From: Riptortus pedestris | Lineage: Eukaryota > Arthropoda > Insecta > Hemiptera > Alydidae | Direction of reading: 5' to 3' | DNA: 64,000 bases | NCBI GenBank assembly: GCA_019009955.1 | Contig: CM032232.1 | Coordinates: 56,589,001-56,653,000, forward strand | Shown here: positions 34,143 to 46,254 of the stretch, one piece after another | Numbering within the stretch: the first letter of the stretch is position 1 | Layout of the letters: the number at the start of each line of letters is the position of its first letter | The notes under the pieces: model-generated | What the model was told of the DNA's origin: nothing | Databases searched by the model: none | Seen by the model: only the letters and a program-made list of their open reading frames with translations | Translations under genes and position numbers: made by a program

Positions 34143-34243
34143 AGATCAAGTTTGCTCTAGCCGTGGAATCCCAAGAGTAGCCCAATATCTCCATGCATTA
34201 CGGTAACGAGAAATCGATAGATATTTCGGGCAAAGCTAAACCC
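34143..34243 (+). repeat. unclassified about 95-bp repeat, copy 2
   Basis: Direct repeat of 33457-33551 ('gatcaagtttgctctagccg' ... 'agcccaatatctccatgcat' ... 'aatcgatagatat'). Confidence 0.6.
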
Positions 34244-34659
34244 ACCTCTTAGCCTTCTTATTCCCCAGATCTAAAGTCAGGAAATAATGCCTCTCGTTTC
34301 CGGGATTTATGGTAAGGAATTAGGAAGTCCTGGAAACTTTCGATTGCTACCGTTTCAACTTTTGAACGCCATTATTTTATATTGCATCAACGATAATTAT
34401 CTTTCATTTCTTTTATACAGCAATACGGTTTTAGATTAGCAACACTCATCCAGCTAGTACTTACTTCTTGGTCAAAATAGCCCAACAAAAAAGTAATAGT
34501 TTTCAATAGTTTCATTGAAAAGTGTATTTATTCTGAAGAATGCAGTAGTTGTACTTCTCTTAAGGTTTTTTAAACGAAATAAAATTGTTAAATGAAGGAT
34601 TGTTGTTTATATACACAGTTAGATAAATGGATAGGTCGCAATGTTCAAAAATGTTTTTT

Positions 34660-34998
34660 GATATATCTGACGTTTGACAGGTTCATTCAGGGTTTAGGGG
34701 GTAGGATTCAAATTTTTAAAATATCTACGTTATTGTGAGTCAGCCAGAAAAAAGTTATAGAATCAACCTTGTCCAACTATTTATGGTTTACAATTTTTTT
34801 TCTATACATTTTTTCGTAACTGAAATATTAAGCGAGTTATTAGTACTTTCTTGTTTTTATTCTTCAGTTAACCCCCACTTCTACTTATTTAATATTTAAT
34901 TAGAAATTGTGAATATATGGTAAGATGAAATCCCATCACTGGTGAGTATCATACCTGCTTAGCTTACGTAGCTTCTGCGCGACGGACTTTTTTCTGTT
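34660..34998 (+). repeat. R1 dispersed repeat, 3' (B) half
   Basis: 'gggtttagggggtaggattc' module, 'tgagtcagccagaaaaaagt', 'ttcttcagttaacccccact', and a B-end 'cctgcttagcttacgtagct' + 'tctgcgcgacggactttttt'. Confidence 0.6.
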
Positions 34999-35055
34999 GT
35001 CGCCTTGGTTATTCTTATAATAGCGCTCTTATGAGAATATAATAATATAAATTCG

Positions 35056-35283
35056 GGGTTTTTTGTGGCTCCTCACAATATATTTTTTACAAACGCTTAG
35101 CGCTTTCGGCAATTAAATTCCCATCTTCAGAGAGTCAGGGCGTGCCTATAGAGATGCTACTGGGCTGAACTCAGACGATGCATATCCCTACGCTCTGACG
35201 ATGGGAATTCAATTCCCGAAAGCGCTAAGAATTTGCAAAAAAATAAATTGTGAGCAGCCACAAAAAGTGTTTCTAATTAACCT
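35056..35283. repeat. inverted pair of Penelope-like termini with hammerhead-like cores
   Basis: The arms at 35056-35135 and 35193-35283 are reverse complements with about 85 percent match, including 'ttgtggctcctcacaat' against 'attgtgagcagccacaa'. The plus core is CTGACGA (35195-35201), T, a perfect 6-bp stem GGGAAT/ATTCCC, and GAAA (35218-35221), then GCGCTAAG. The minus core is CTGAAGA (35130-35124), T, the same stem with one mismatch, and GAAA (35107-35104), then GCGCTAAGCGTTT, which could form a stem III with loop TAA and a following U. Both have one extra base before stem II relative to the canonical hammerhead. No Penelope RT/GIY-YIG coding sequence is present here. Confidence 0.6.
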
Positions 35284-36560
35284 GAATCATCACCCTCACC
35301 ACCAGCTGAAAATAAAATGAGTCATTGCATTAACTTTGTTTTGCCAACCTATTCATTCACTGCTTGCATTGAACATTTGGACATTGTCATACTAATTCAA
35401 CCGCATGGCTTTATTTACTTAATTTGAATTTACAAATAATTATGAATGACCAACGCGTGTAATAATACTCCCCCTGCAACGGAGAGTGACTAAAGAATTG
35501 AACGTTAAGTCCGAATAAAGACAAGGGTATTGCTTATCTCCTATGCTGTTCACCATTGAGAAGGTATTAGGTGAATATCAAGTTGAATGGGGTGCATATG
35601 ATTGCAAGATGCATACATGTCTGGCATATGCAGGTGAGTTATCTGCTTAACTGCAACCAAGATAATAAAGTTATAGTAAATCTTTTCTGAAATATGATTT
35701 TATTTTCAGGACCAAAAACTGCAACACAATTTTCCGATCCGACTCATAACAATGGAGATATTTGGAATTTTCGATTTTCCATCCTCTAAACCCAGGAATA
35801 ATATATGTTTGCATGTTACTACTTTAATTATCGCAATTGTAACTGATAACAACTAGATATTTAAACGTTTTAAGTACAATAAAATATCAAGGTCGTTAAG
35901 GGCTGAAATTGGGATAATTGGAGAGGGAAGAAATTTCGAAAATTGGGTGTTATACGCAGTATCACAAAATTACCCAGAACCAATTTTATTGCAAGTTTAA
36001 TGTCCCATAAACGATGTTATATACACATGTCTATCTTGAATATTAAACACTAAAGACCAAATTCGTTGTTGATAGTAATCACACCAGTAGAGGAAGGGGG
36101 TTTAGAAGGCGTTGGGGGGGGGGGTTCGAAAATTTGAAATATCTTAGTTAATATTCATAGGATTGAAATAATTTTAAAGATCCAATCTTACTGCACATTT
36201 CATTTCTTATGAGTGTTGCTAAATACATTTTCTCAATTATGAACATTGACCGAGTTATTTAGATTTGATTAGTAGTCAGCCTTCAGTAAATCCCCACTCT
36301 ACTCATGTCATATTACCGTTAAGCTGGTACAAAAAGAAATACTTTATTCGTGGTTAAAATACCAAATATAGTTTCATTTTACTTTCACTGTGAGATGTGT
36401 TCAAATATTTTCGGCATAATACGGGATTTTACGCTCTAAAATACATGATTTTTATAATTTTTGATCAATATCTCTTACGCAGAATCGATAGGCATGAAGC
36501 CATTCATCGTGTCATGAGTACAACCTGAACAGCTGGTTACTATTAAGGAAAATTTTCGAA
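35284..36560. other. R1 fragments and unrecognised sequence
   Basis: R1-like modules occur from about 35690 to 36545 in mixed orientation, for example 'ccgatccgactcataacaat' at 35735 and 'catcgtgtcatgagtacaac' at 36505. The 35284-35690 part is unrecognised. Confidence 0.4.
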
Positions 36561-38574
36561 TATAACCAGAATTTCGGTCGGGGGAAGCATTTGAGTCACG
36601 TTCCTGATTAAGGGGATACCTGTGTTATATTACAGTAGACAAGAGGAAAGGAGTTGAGAGGGGTGTGATATTCAACCCCTAACCGGGGAAGAAGAGGAAA
36701 AAGCTGCGTCTGCCTCTAGTATACATATATATATGATAATATATCCGCGTAAGATATGGATGACTAAGTGAGACAGGCTGGCCTCCGGGGGTATATAGTA
36801 TTCTCTAAGCCGGTTATTTGACAAAAAACCCTTTAGACTTTCTTATAGCCTGAATTTTTTTCTGCCTTTCACAGTTCTTTTCCTTATCGCCACAATAAAT
36901 GTAGAATCTTCTTGACGAACAAACGCAAAGCAAGCCTGCCCAAGATTTCTGGGAAGTACTATAGATTTTAAAAGTGCACAAAGCCACTAAGTACTTGTGC
37001 AATAAGTCACAAGTAATATAATTATATTGTTCGTGAGCGGCCATTTTTCTTTTAATTATTTAACTATTTCCATACTAGACATAATCTGGTTTGGCCCGGA
37101 AAACTCTGGAAAAGAGTTATAGGTTCACTGCCCATGGAGGCAAACCTAATATTATTACCGATGAACTAAATAAATAAAATCCCTAATTCCTCCTTGGGTA
37201 GAGTAACCCAACTGTTAACCTTTAGATTATCTAACCCGATTAGATTTAAATTCATTAAGTACTCTCTAAAATTAAACAAATTGAGTAAATAAATTCAAAG
37301 TTAAAATTGTCTCAATCCCTGTGTTATATGTGTTCAGGAGATTTTTTATTAAAATTAAAAAGTGGATGTTTGTATTTATAGCTCGATAAAAGTAATAAAT
37401 CTTCCCAAAACTTCGGAAAAGCTGGCATTTAAACTTCAGGCACATCTGGCAAACTTCTGGTTACAAGCCACCACATTAATAAATTACTACGATTTATTTT
37501 AATTTATCTCAGTTATTCTTTGGCAAATGTTCATTCCTGTGAGGTAACAACGGTAAGTAAAAAAAAATTAATAACTTTAGTGTAGTCAACTACACGTTTA
37601 GATTAATAATATCTGCAGTTAATATGTAATTAATGGTAACAGGGTTCTACGGCAATCTTTTAAAACTAAAGGTAAATTTAGTAAATAAAACGAATAAATG
37701 CAAGTATATTTCGATACAGTTAATAATACAGAGTGGAAGTCTTTAGAGGAAAAACCTTTCAGGTGCAAAGGCTACGAGGCTACAGAAATATTAATTAACT
37801 GATTTAAGTTTGTCCATTCATATATTTATAAGCCCATGAAATAAGTTCTATGTGAACTTAAAATATTTTGGGTTGCTGAAATGAGATGCTAATGGTGTCA
37901 TCTCACATTATATTCTCTGTTTCTCCTGTAATGTTGTGCCTTTTCAACGGGAATTAGACTTTAAGTTGGTCATGAGATGGTAATTGACTAAATAGTTCTC
38001 GGAGAATGTTGAAAAAAACAAACATCCTTCGCCCAGGATTTGAAGATATGCACACTAGTGATCTTAACGCACCATATATATATATTCACAATTTCTATGT
38101 AAGAATCTGATGAGTAGAATGGAAGGAGTAAATGTAGTCTGAAAAAAAGAGAGTACTAATAAATATCTTAATGTTTGAGTTACGAAAATAAGTAAAGACC
38201 AACAATTGTAGACCATCATTAACACAGTCCTATAACAATTTTTTTTGAAAACTTTTTTAAGGAAAGCCTTTACATACTGTTTCATTAGCCCTACCTTTAT
38301 ATGTAGAAATGGTAATAGCACGTTTTTGGGTTCTACAAGGTTTATACGTTTATAGTGCTAACAACGCCATTTACATTCATTATACCTACTATATCAATTT
38401 ATTTAAACAATATAAAAGCTGTTAAATTCTGTAGAAATATGTTAATTTAATAAGTTTATTTGTAAAATGTGAAAAAAAACGGTGGGTGATACAGCTTTTT
38501 AAGTATAACATTTGGATCCAGCACCTTAAAAGTATGGGAATTAGGTATTTTCTGTGAAAGTTTTTTTTTTTTTT
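36561..38574. other. unrecognised AT-rich sequence
   Basis: No gene supported. Frames at 36814-37044 and 38064-38321 have no recognised domain. A very decayed SINE body may lie at about 37130-37260. Confidence 0.4.
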
Positions 38575-39103
38575 AGTGTTGGCCCGTGTAATTGAACAAG
38601 TTTGGGTATAACTTTCTTTGGGTCTAATCATAATAACGGAGATATTTTGAATTTTCTCCTTCAACCCCCCCCCCCTATTTTTTGTCCGATTTCAGCCAGT
38701 CAAAACTATAATCTCCAGGGTTGAATGCAGCGGTTAAATAGGCCAAATAAACGTTTCCGAGTCAGCAAATAAAACCTTATATGCCATTACACTACGTACG
38801 TATCTCACATAGGAAAGATTGACATCAATAACTGACTTCACTTAAGGGAATTTGCTACATTCTCAAGTAGTGATTCGAATATTTTTTAAAGCTACAATCA
38901 TCGTCCATTTGTGACAACTGCAGCTAATCGTGACGAATTGACAGTAATCCTTTCCAAGCCAAGGTTGGACCAAGAATTTTATTTTATGAGCTCATCTCTT
39001 CATAAAATCAGTTTGCTTACGAGAAAATCGAAACCAGGTGTATTGAGACCAATGCATCAGAGGGAGCTCGCATGTGTCCCTGCTTTGTATTTAATAGTTT
39101 TAT

Positions 39104-39107
<4 letters not shown>
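38575..39107. other. R1 fragment then unrecognised sequence
   Basis: A minus-orientation R1 module ('ataacggagatattttgaat', C-rich tract, 'gtccgatttcagccagtcaa') lies at about 38630-38780, with 'cttcacttaagggaatttgc' at 38838. The 79-residue frame at 38911-39150 ends in translated (TA)n and is not called. Confidence 0.45.

Positions 39108-39142
<35 letters not shown>
39107..39142. repeat. (TA)n microsatellite
   Basis: About 18 TA units. Confidence 0.98.
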
Positions 39143-39146
<4 letters not shown>

Positions 39147-39607
39147 TTAAGCTTTGAACTTCTTTTCCTTAATGAAGATTATACCACTTGTATCCTAAGT
39201 GATTTAATGAAGAGCTTAATTTGAGATTCAGGCGTTGAACGTACTTTATTTAATCAGCTATTCTTTATTTAATCAGTCGGTCTTCTAGGTGTATCAGCAA
39301 ACAGTTCTTAGTCAAATCTAATTGCAGGAATTGCTAATAATACAAGACAGGACTCCAAATATTAATTTATAATTTACAAAAGAGTGTCTGATGTTACAAG
39401 GCTTTGCAAACTTGTATAAGTTAATATAAAAAGTCTTAAAAAAAAAAAATACCAGCTTTAAAGTATTCTGAAGTTTCAATAATGGATACCCCGTAATTTA
39501 ATACGAGCTCCGTGTTTAGAAGTCCCAAAAAAAGCCCATCGTTAAGGAATCATTGAATGTGTTCAAGTTAAAATGTGGGTTATTGAGTCCAATCTTGACC
39601 AATGGTT

Positions 39608-39800
39608 TGGACTTCTCTTAAGGGAAATCAGTGATTGAAGTTGTCCTCATGACGCAATTTTTCCTCGAACGAAAATCATGTCCGGTTAAAAAAAATTTAT
39701 AGGTCTGTTACCGCTCTAGCGTTCAACATGTTTGTTTGATCGTTACTAAAGTTGACATACAAACGTTTCATTTAGTTTAAAATTAGCTGTTTAAGGGCGA
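39608..39800 (+). repeat. R1 A-half fragment
   Basis: 'acttctcttaagggaaatca', 'gttgtcctcatgacgcaatt', 'ggtctgttaccgctctagcg', 'gtttgtttgatcgttactaa'. The (TA)n is reduced to a few bases. Confidence 0.65.
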
Positions 39801-40359
39801 AAAACAGAGGCAATCAGTTTATTTGGATTAAAAATGTACAATCCACAAAATTTCAAAAATACTTTTTTTGTGCCTTTTAAAGGTTCATAGTAATTCTCTT
39901 CTACAAACAAACAAAATTCGTGGACTGGATCTATATGACTGATTCCAATGGAGATTTGACTTTGGTAAAATATGAAACAAATTTTTTAAACAGCATAACA
40001 TAGATTTTCTGTATTCTCTGAGCCACACACTATGGTTATAATGGTCTGTTTCAACAAAAACTATTGTATCCTAAACTGTTAAAGAGTCTTGAAAGCCTTC
40101 AGAATTATTTAGTGCTCAAAGAGAATACTATATCAAAGGGATGTTAAATTTCTCCTAATATTCTTTAAATAAACTGCTGAGGGTAGGGATACAGTAGAGA
40201 ATAATCAAAATGCCAAAGACAGTTCCATATTACAATATTCTATAACATTAAACTACCCTGGTATTTTGTTTTTGAGATACTAAAATTTTTAAACCTGGTG
40301 GTGGTATCATATAGCTACGGCCTACACAGACGATAAATTAAATAAATTTATAATCATAG
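39801..40359. other. unrecognised AT-rich sequence
   Basis: No gene or repeat family recognised. Confidence 0.4.
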
Positions 40360-40583
40360 GGGCTCTGGTTAGCCTTGTGAATTATGGAGTTTGTGGGTGA
40401 TGGCGGTTCACTCAGTAAACGTAGAGTGGAGGGTTTGATTCTCGTCTGAGGAATAGGAATTGATTCAGTGACGAACTTATTAAATGAGATCATTAAGTCC
40501 TACCCTGGCTAGAAAAGGGTGGTAACCACTAGATAAACCGTCCCAATTACCTATAGCTCCACAAAGTGGACGTTAATAAAGAA
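40360..40583 (+). mobile_element. tRNA-derived SINE, near full length
   Basis: Head 'ggctctggttagccttgtga' (A-box-like), 'actcagtaaacgtagagtgg', B-box-like GGTTTGATTCTC, then 'cctaccctggctagaaaagg', 'ggtaaccactagataaaccg' and the 3' end 'aaagtggacgttaataaaga'. The region between the A and B boxes is longer than in the 53.5 kb copy. Confidence 0.8.
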
Positions 40584-41904
40584 CTTCTTTTTTTAGAATA
40601 CAGTATCACTAAGGATAAGGAGGCGTCCATGAGACCAGTGATTTGCTTTATCACAAAGCTTCTGATCTTATCCTTGCGATTATTTTAGTCATGCTTCTCT
40701 ACTGAACTTTGCCCAGTTTGTAGTTTGTTTCAGTAGGCTTGGGAGCAATCAAAAGACACTGTAGGGAGAATCCATGTTTCATTAAAACTTTATACTGATT
40801 TCCCAAAGATCATTCTTCGTGATCATCTTCAATGAAGAGTGTTTCTTCCAACCCAACAATATTCTTCTATTAATTTCTTTTGCCCACCTGTCCCTAAATG
40901 CTACCAGCTTCTCAAGGTATATATATTCTACCAAATATTCCACGTGGATTTTTGAAATAAAATGATTCTAATGTTCTCCAGCAGTGAAATAGTGGATTGT
41001 TCCTGTTGTGTAGACATAGATTGCCTCGTTACTACAATTCCCTACCTGGATCCAGACATTTGATGGTCATTTATGAGACAATATGCTTTAAAGTTTTTCT
41101 GCAGGGTGTAATTTATCGTGAATTATCCGTGTTGTTATTATTATCTAATATTTTTTTCTTTCTTTGGGATTATATTTTGTTTGGTTTACTTAACACGCAG
41201 TTCAATCTTCGAATGAGATATTCTGATTCTAATCCCATTTCCCAACAAAACCAGCTGAAGAAACATGAAATAGAAAGTGAAGTTATATAATGATTGAGCC
41301 TTGGGAAAACTGCTAACTTTACGCAGCTCATGCGTGACGGACTATTGAGCTTTCGAAGGATATAGAGGAATTTGATAGTCAACCAGTTTACTCACTTCAA
41401 AGAAACGAATTTGAAAAGTAAATCTGGAGCAAACTGGAAAAGAGTGAGATAGAAAGCGAAACTTTTCAAAGACATTCGGCACTGCAAATATTTGTTTGGA
41501 TGTCCACCGAATTGAAGACAACACAAGCCGTTTCTTTGATGATACAACTTTCTCTTCCGACGAAATACAATTTACAACACTGGGTGTTACTCGCTAAACT
41601 TACTGGGCTTTAAAAAAAAAATTTAAAAACTTTCTACCTCTGCCTCTCTGAGTAATCTCTAACTCGGGGACATTTTTTTTTGGTAGGGCACTGGTAGTTG
41701 ACTCACCGATTAAGCAGTGAACTTTATTTTATGTCAACAATTATTGAAGAGAGGGAACATTCCATAAAATCTAACAAGGCTCAAACTAAATTACAACTTT
41801 AACTTTATATTAACGTTCACTTACTGCTTCTAGGTTAATCGGTGTAAGTTAACAATTTGTGAAATAAAAAAAATTGAATTTTAACTAGAAACGGACAAAC
41901 CCAC
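40584..41904. other. unrecognised sequence with one R1 B-end
   Basis: A decayed Penelope-like motif (40797-40840) is listed separately. An R1 B-end lies at about 41304-41343 ('ttgggaaaactgctaacttt' ... 'gcgtgacggactattg'). The 97-residue frame at 40997-41290 runs into that B-end and has no recognised domain. Confidence 0.4.
40797..40840 (-). repeat. degenerate Penelope-like terminal motif
   Basis: On the minus strand TTGAAGA, T, a 5-bp stem GATCA/TGATC with loop CGAAGAA, then after a few extra bases GAAAT. The downstream 'agtataaagttttaatgaaa' resembles the flank of the motif at 29.84 kb ('gtataaagttt'). Confidence 0.4.
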
Positions 41905-42440
41905 ACCTCAGGGGGTGCGTGAAGCTAGCAGATTTCCCACGAGATGACATATGACACCTTGATAATCTAAACTCATAATCTATTCTATTATTCATTTGTA
42001 AGAAGACTATGAAAACGAGAATTCACATACAAGCTATATATTACGTGTTCATTGAATTAGTTACTCAAAGTAAAAAATCGGTTGCGAAGAGGTGGGCTTT
42101 ACTGAAGACTGCACAAAGAAATGTAAATGTTCCAGGTAATGTTTGAGATAAAGGAAATGTGAGTAGAATAACATTTACAGGAAATTAAATTTCCAATAGA
42201 ATTGCTTGTATATATTTTTTTGTTGCTCAATTAATAATAACCCAGTTTTCGATTTTCCTCCCCTCATATCCTCCTTCTCCTCCTTATGGTCAGATTTCAG
42301 CTATTAAACTCATCTAATATAATCTCTATTTCTGCATGGAAAGGACACATATATAGTAAGGTATTGCCAACAAAAAAAAATCATATAGTCTAGAACGTAA
42401 AACCGTAAAAATAGGCTAGAAAGTTTCATTATATATCAGC
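41905..42440 (-). repeat. R1 dispersed repeat, B-half
   Basis: B-end 'cagggggtgcgtgaagctag' + 'cagatttcccacgag', then 'atctattctattattcattt', a 'gaagaggtgggctttactga' module, and a C-rich block ending 'cagatttcagctattaaact' near 42305. It abuts a copy in the opposite orientation. Confidence 0.6.
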
Positions 42441-42444
42441 TTAT

Positions 42445-42522
42445 TAGCAGACGCGATTTTCAAAAAATTTCTTCAAATGTCCATCGATCCTACCCAGGAG
42501 ATGACGAAAATGAGGTCCGTTC

Positions 42523-42572
<50 letters not shown>

Positions 42573-43230
42573 CTGTTAACGCTCTAGCGGTCGCAATTTT
42601 TGTTTGATCGTTACGAAACTCGATATTTATCCGTTTTGTGGAAAAAGAAAGATCAAGTTCGTTAATGGCTGAAATCGGACCAGAGGGAGAGGGGGTTTAG
42701 AGGGGGGATTATCGAAAATTCAAAATATCTCTGTTATTATGCATCCAATCGAAAAATTGTATAGAACTAATCTTATTGCAAATTAAATTTACTATAAATA
42801 TTGTTATATACATTTATTCTCTATCTTGAATATTAACCGAGATATTTGCAATTTTATGAAGTCTGTGGTCGGGTATAGTTCGGATTCGTCGGCCATCTTC
42901 GTCATTTCTCGGCTCAGGCGGAAGCTTCTTCTAACCTGTCGTTTCTAACCTTACCTTCGTTACTTTGTGAGATTTATGCAAATACGTTCTGTTCATCCGC
43001 CCCCCCCCACCTTCTTTTGTTCTTGGGCTACTAAAATTTGAGTTATTAAAATATAAATTATTCTTACAATTCAGAAGCCGTTTCAGTTGGGAATTTATTT
43101 TAATTAACTGAAAGATTTCTCATTATCTAATCACGGTGGTATTGTGTTACCAGTATACAGATTTCTCTATTGTAAAACTTCACAGGGGAAATCTGCTTAG
43201 TTTACACAGCCCCTGCGTAACGGACATTTT
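42445..43230 (+). repeat. R1 repeat, subfamily with the 'gtctgtggtcgggtatag' insert
   Basis: A-end from 'ttagcagacgcgattttcaa' (palindrome deleted), 'cgatcctacccaggagatga', (TA)n (42528-42568), 'taacgctctagcggtcgcaa', the C/G-rich module and 'aatattaaccgagatatttg'. Then a subfamily-specific stretch of about 220 bp (42859-43080) and the B-end 'ggaaatctgcttagtttaca' ... 'cctgcgtaacggacattttt'. It is very close to 51946-52766 and to the inverse of 48002-48790. Confidence 0.8.
42528..42568. repeat. (TA)n microsatellite inside R1
   Basis: About 20 TA units. Confidence 0.98.
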
Positions 43231-44898
43231 TGAAATGAGATTGAGTTTCGTAGATGTGAATGCACATTCTAGAGTGAATACTAAAATGTTCAAATATCTG
43301 TTAATATTCCAAGTACAGAAAAAAAATCTATAGTTCGGCATTTACAGGATATTAAATTTGCAAAAAAGATTGGTTATGTATAATTTTTGGAAAATCGTTG
43401 AACTTAAATTGCTGACTTCCACTAAGAGAAATCAGAGAAAATACCAACCAAGCGGAGAATATTCAAATAATTCAAAAGAAGAAAAAATAAGTTAATAAAA
43501 AAACTGAATCAATGCATTTGAATCATATATTTTTCAATATTATCAACGTTCGATGATAATATTCGTGTTCGTGTAGGAGTAATCGATTCTGCTAAAAACT
43601 GTGACCTTCCTTTATCCGGAAATCTATTTAAAACATTTGACAAAGATCAGCTGATTAGCAGAGATGCGCCACCTTAGTATTTATCAGTCATAGAGTAACC
43701 GACCTGGTGGATGTTACTCCGTGCGATGTAAATAGTAACTGTTCTTTACATAGTTATAAGCTCCTGAAGTAGCCCTGTTACAGGAGTAAAATATATAGAG
43801 TTATTTTAAATATATCCATCGATCATAAGTATATAATAATACTTTAAAATAGTATTTATCCACAATAAATATGATAAGTACTTTTTGATTATGTTTACTA
43901 TCATATTGGTGAGAGCTTACCTCCTATATAAGTTACAATTTCTCTATTTAATTAATAATCCTTTAGCAGTAAAAATAAATATGCATTTAAAAATAAAGAG
44001 ACTCATAAAAAATGAGTCCATTTATAATTATAAGGAAAAATAATAATAGTAATAATAAGTAAATGGGGTGTACTATTTATTTAATTGAAAGGATTGTATT
44101 GATAAAATAAAGTAATCTTTTTAATGGCTCTGGAGTACTGGAATTGAATAGATTATGAAGAGTATTCACTGAATAAAGTTGAATAACCTTTTCCGAAAAT
44201 TGACAGGGAGTAATTTGCTATAGGAAACCGAAAAGCAATTAATGGATTTAATTGATACTTCCGTGACAAGTAAATCATTTTTATTAAATGACTGAGAGGG
44301 CGTTTTCAACTTGAGCAGTCCCTTTTATCGCAAATCAATAGTAAAGGTAATTCGTATACTATTTTCATCGGTCGTAGAAAAGGGTATTTTTTTTTAAATT
44401 GGACAAGGAACTAAGTGTACTAAAATGCCAAGGTCAATGAGAAAGGCATTGACAAATTGTCTCATTTTTCACCCACTCCAGTATTCCTTGTATACCCCTC
44501 CCCCACCCCTCTCCTGCAACAAGATAATGGCATGATTGACGATCCAATTGGCCTCAAGGGCTCGGCAAGCAAAAACAGAGAAATCGATCTCGTGTAATGT
44601 CCCAATAATAAACAGCTCCTCAGAGGGAAAGAGAGAGAGAGAATCAATTTTTTCCCATCTCTCTCTCCCCGCGAAAGTCTAGGGACTGCGAGGGGAGGGG
44701 GTTAAAGCAGGCGAAGAACCTGAAGAGGTTTAATATTAAACGCAATTTGTATTCCAAAGAGGTTGGTAAAGTTGGCCCGACTTTAAGTGGACGTGATAAG
44801 GACGCTCTTGTATTGTTCCCTTGGAACTCTATCCCTGGGGTTATCTCATCAACAAATCCAACATTACTTTTTCTCTCCATTCAACCTTATTCAAATAC
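43231..44898. other. unrecognised sequence
   Basis: No gene is supported. Frames at 44462-44647 and 44644-44880 (minus) fall in a locally GC-richer segment but show no recognised domain. Confidence 0.35.
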
Positions 44899-45407
44899 TA
44901 TTAGCAGATTTTAATTAGGGGACGAGCAATTGAGGTTGTCCTCATGACGCGATTTTTAAAATATTTCTCATAGGAAAGGATCCGTTCAAATTGATGTTTG
45001 TGTCTGCGTGCGCTTGTGCATGTCATGCTCTTGCGACCTCCATTTTTGTTGGTGATTAGACTTGAAATTTAAGCGTTTAATGTAAAATGTCCGCCACGCT
45101 GGGCCAGTTTGAAATAATACGATTGCTCAAATACTGATATGACACACTAGTAATCTCGTCACACCATATATTCTCTAAGAATAAGTAAAATTACTATGAG
45201 TAGAAGTGGGGTTTTACTGAAGGCCAAAAAAAGTGTTCCTGGTCCTATTTCAGTCATTAACGAATACGATGTTTAGTGAAGAATGAAACGTTTAAATATC
45301 GCGCATAGTAAAGAGGACATTAATATTTTGGAGTCAAGGGCGTAAATTTGAATGTAGTTAAACATAGCAAAAGTTCGTTGAAAACAATATTTGGTAGTTA
45401 AGCTTGG
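44899..45407. repeat. R1 fragments
   Basis: A-end at 44901 ('attagcagattttaattagg', 'ttgaggttgtcctcatgacg') in plus orientation, then from about 45115 minus-orientation R1 ('gacacactagtaatctcgtc', 'aatgaaacgtttaaatatcg', 'caatatttggtagttaagct'). Confidence 0.6.
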
Positions 45408-45906
45408 GATTAGGGATGACACCGCCAACTTCTCACTGTGTAACCTCCAGGAACCTGAAGGCACCTATCGCTTCGTAGCTGTTTGTCAAAATCTCCAGGA
45501 GTTCCACCTAGCAGCATTTGGTCGAATAACTCTCAGCAGGGATCAAGTTATAGCCATCCTGGTCGGAGGAGATTACATTAACTTGTATATTTATCTGAAG
45601 AACGCTGAAAGATATCGTAGACTACTTTGTTTTGAGATTAATTTCCCAACAACCCCAGCTATTATTTTATGATCTAATATAACACAAACATTACTACTGT
45701 TACTTCTATTTTATATCCAATATCAATATTATGTAATATCAGCACAAATATTTATTATAATCTTATTTTAAAAGCTTATATAGAAGAATGTATCATACGT
45801 CACTCGTGCTAATGGTATATTCCAAGCACTCTGTAAATTATTTTGTATTCTTGAAATAATCGTAATGTAATTTGCTGAATAAATTTACTTGAAAAGAAAA
45901 AAAAAA
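45408..45906 (+). pseudogene. exon-like or retrocopied coding fragment with poly(A) signal, unrecognised
   Basis: From about 45411 an open frame of roughly 85 codons (RDDTANFSLCNLQEPEGT, then YRFVAVCQNLQEFHLAAFG, RITLSRDQVIAILVGG, FPTTPAIIL-stop at 45672) has balanced base composition and mixed residues, unlike the AT-rich frames around it. About 200 bp of 3'-UTR-like sequence follows, with AATAAA near 45880 and an A-run at 45896-45906. The left edge abuts R1 sequence ('ttaagcttggga'), so it looks inserted. No ATG belongs to the coding-like part, because the in-frame ATG at 45391 lies in R1. It could be a 5'-truncated processed pseudogene or a real terminal exon (the preceding 'gattag' is a weak acceptor with no pyrimidine tract). 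I do not recognise the protein. Confidence 0.4.
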
Positions 45907-46254
45907 TGGCATTTCCTATGAGAGGACTTTTGCCGTGAAATAGATTTTATAGAGGTGAGGCATGTTTGCTGCCGGTCTTCTGCAGACTGTAAGTTTGTGT
46001 TTGACTGTCAACATCGAACTACATGTTGTGCTAGTCGGTGGTACTTTCCTAGGCAAGTGATAATTACGGCTTATCCAACAAAGTCCGTGTCGTAAACGCC
46101 TTCGTACGACGTCATTCGTTCTTGAACTTTGGCTACTCGAGACAATTTTCTTCCCATTTTGTGATGACTTCTAGCCCCGCTGATGCACCACCTGATTGAA
46201 AAATCGATTCCCAGTTATGTTTGATAATGATAACTTCCGCTATTTTAACAAATT
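45907..46254. other. unrecognised sequence
   Basis: Locally less AT-rich, with no open frame or family recognised. Confidence 0.4.
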
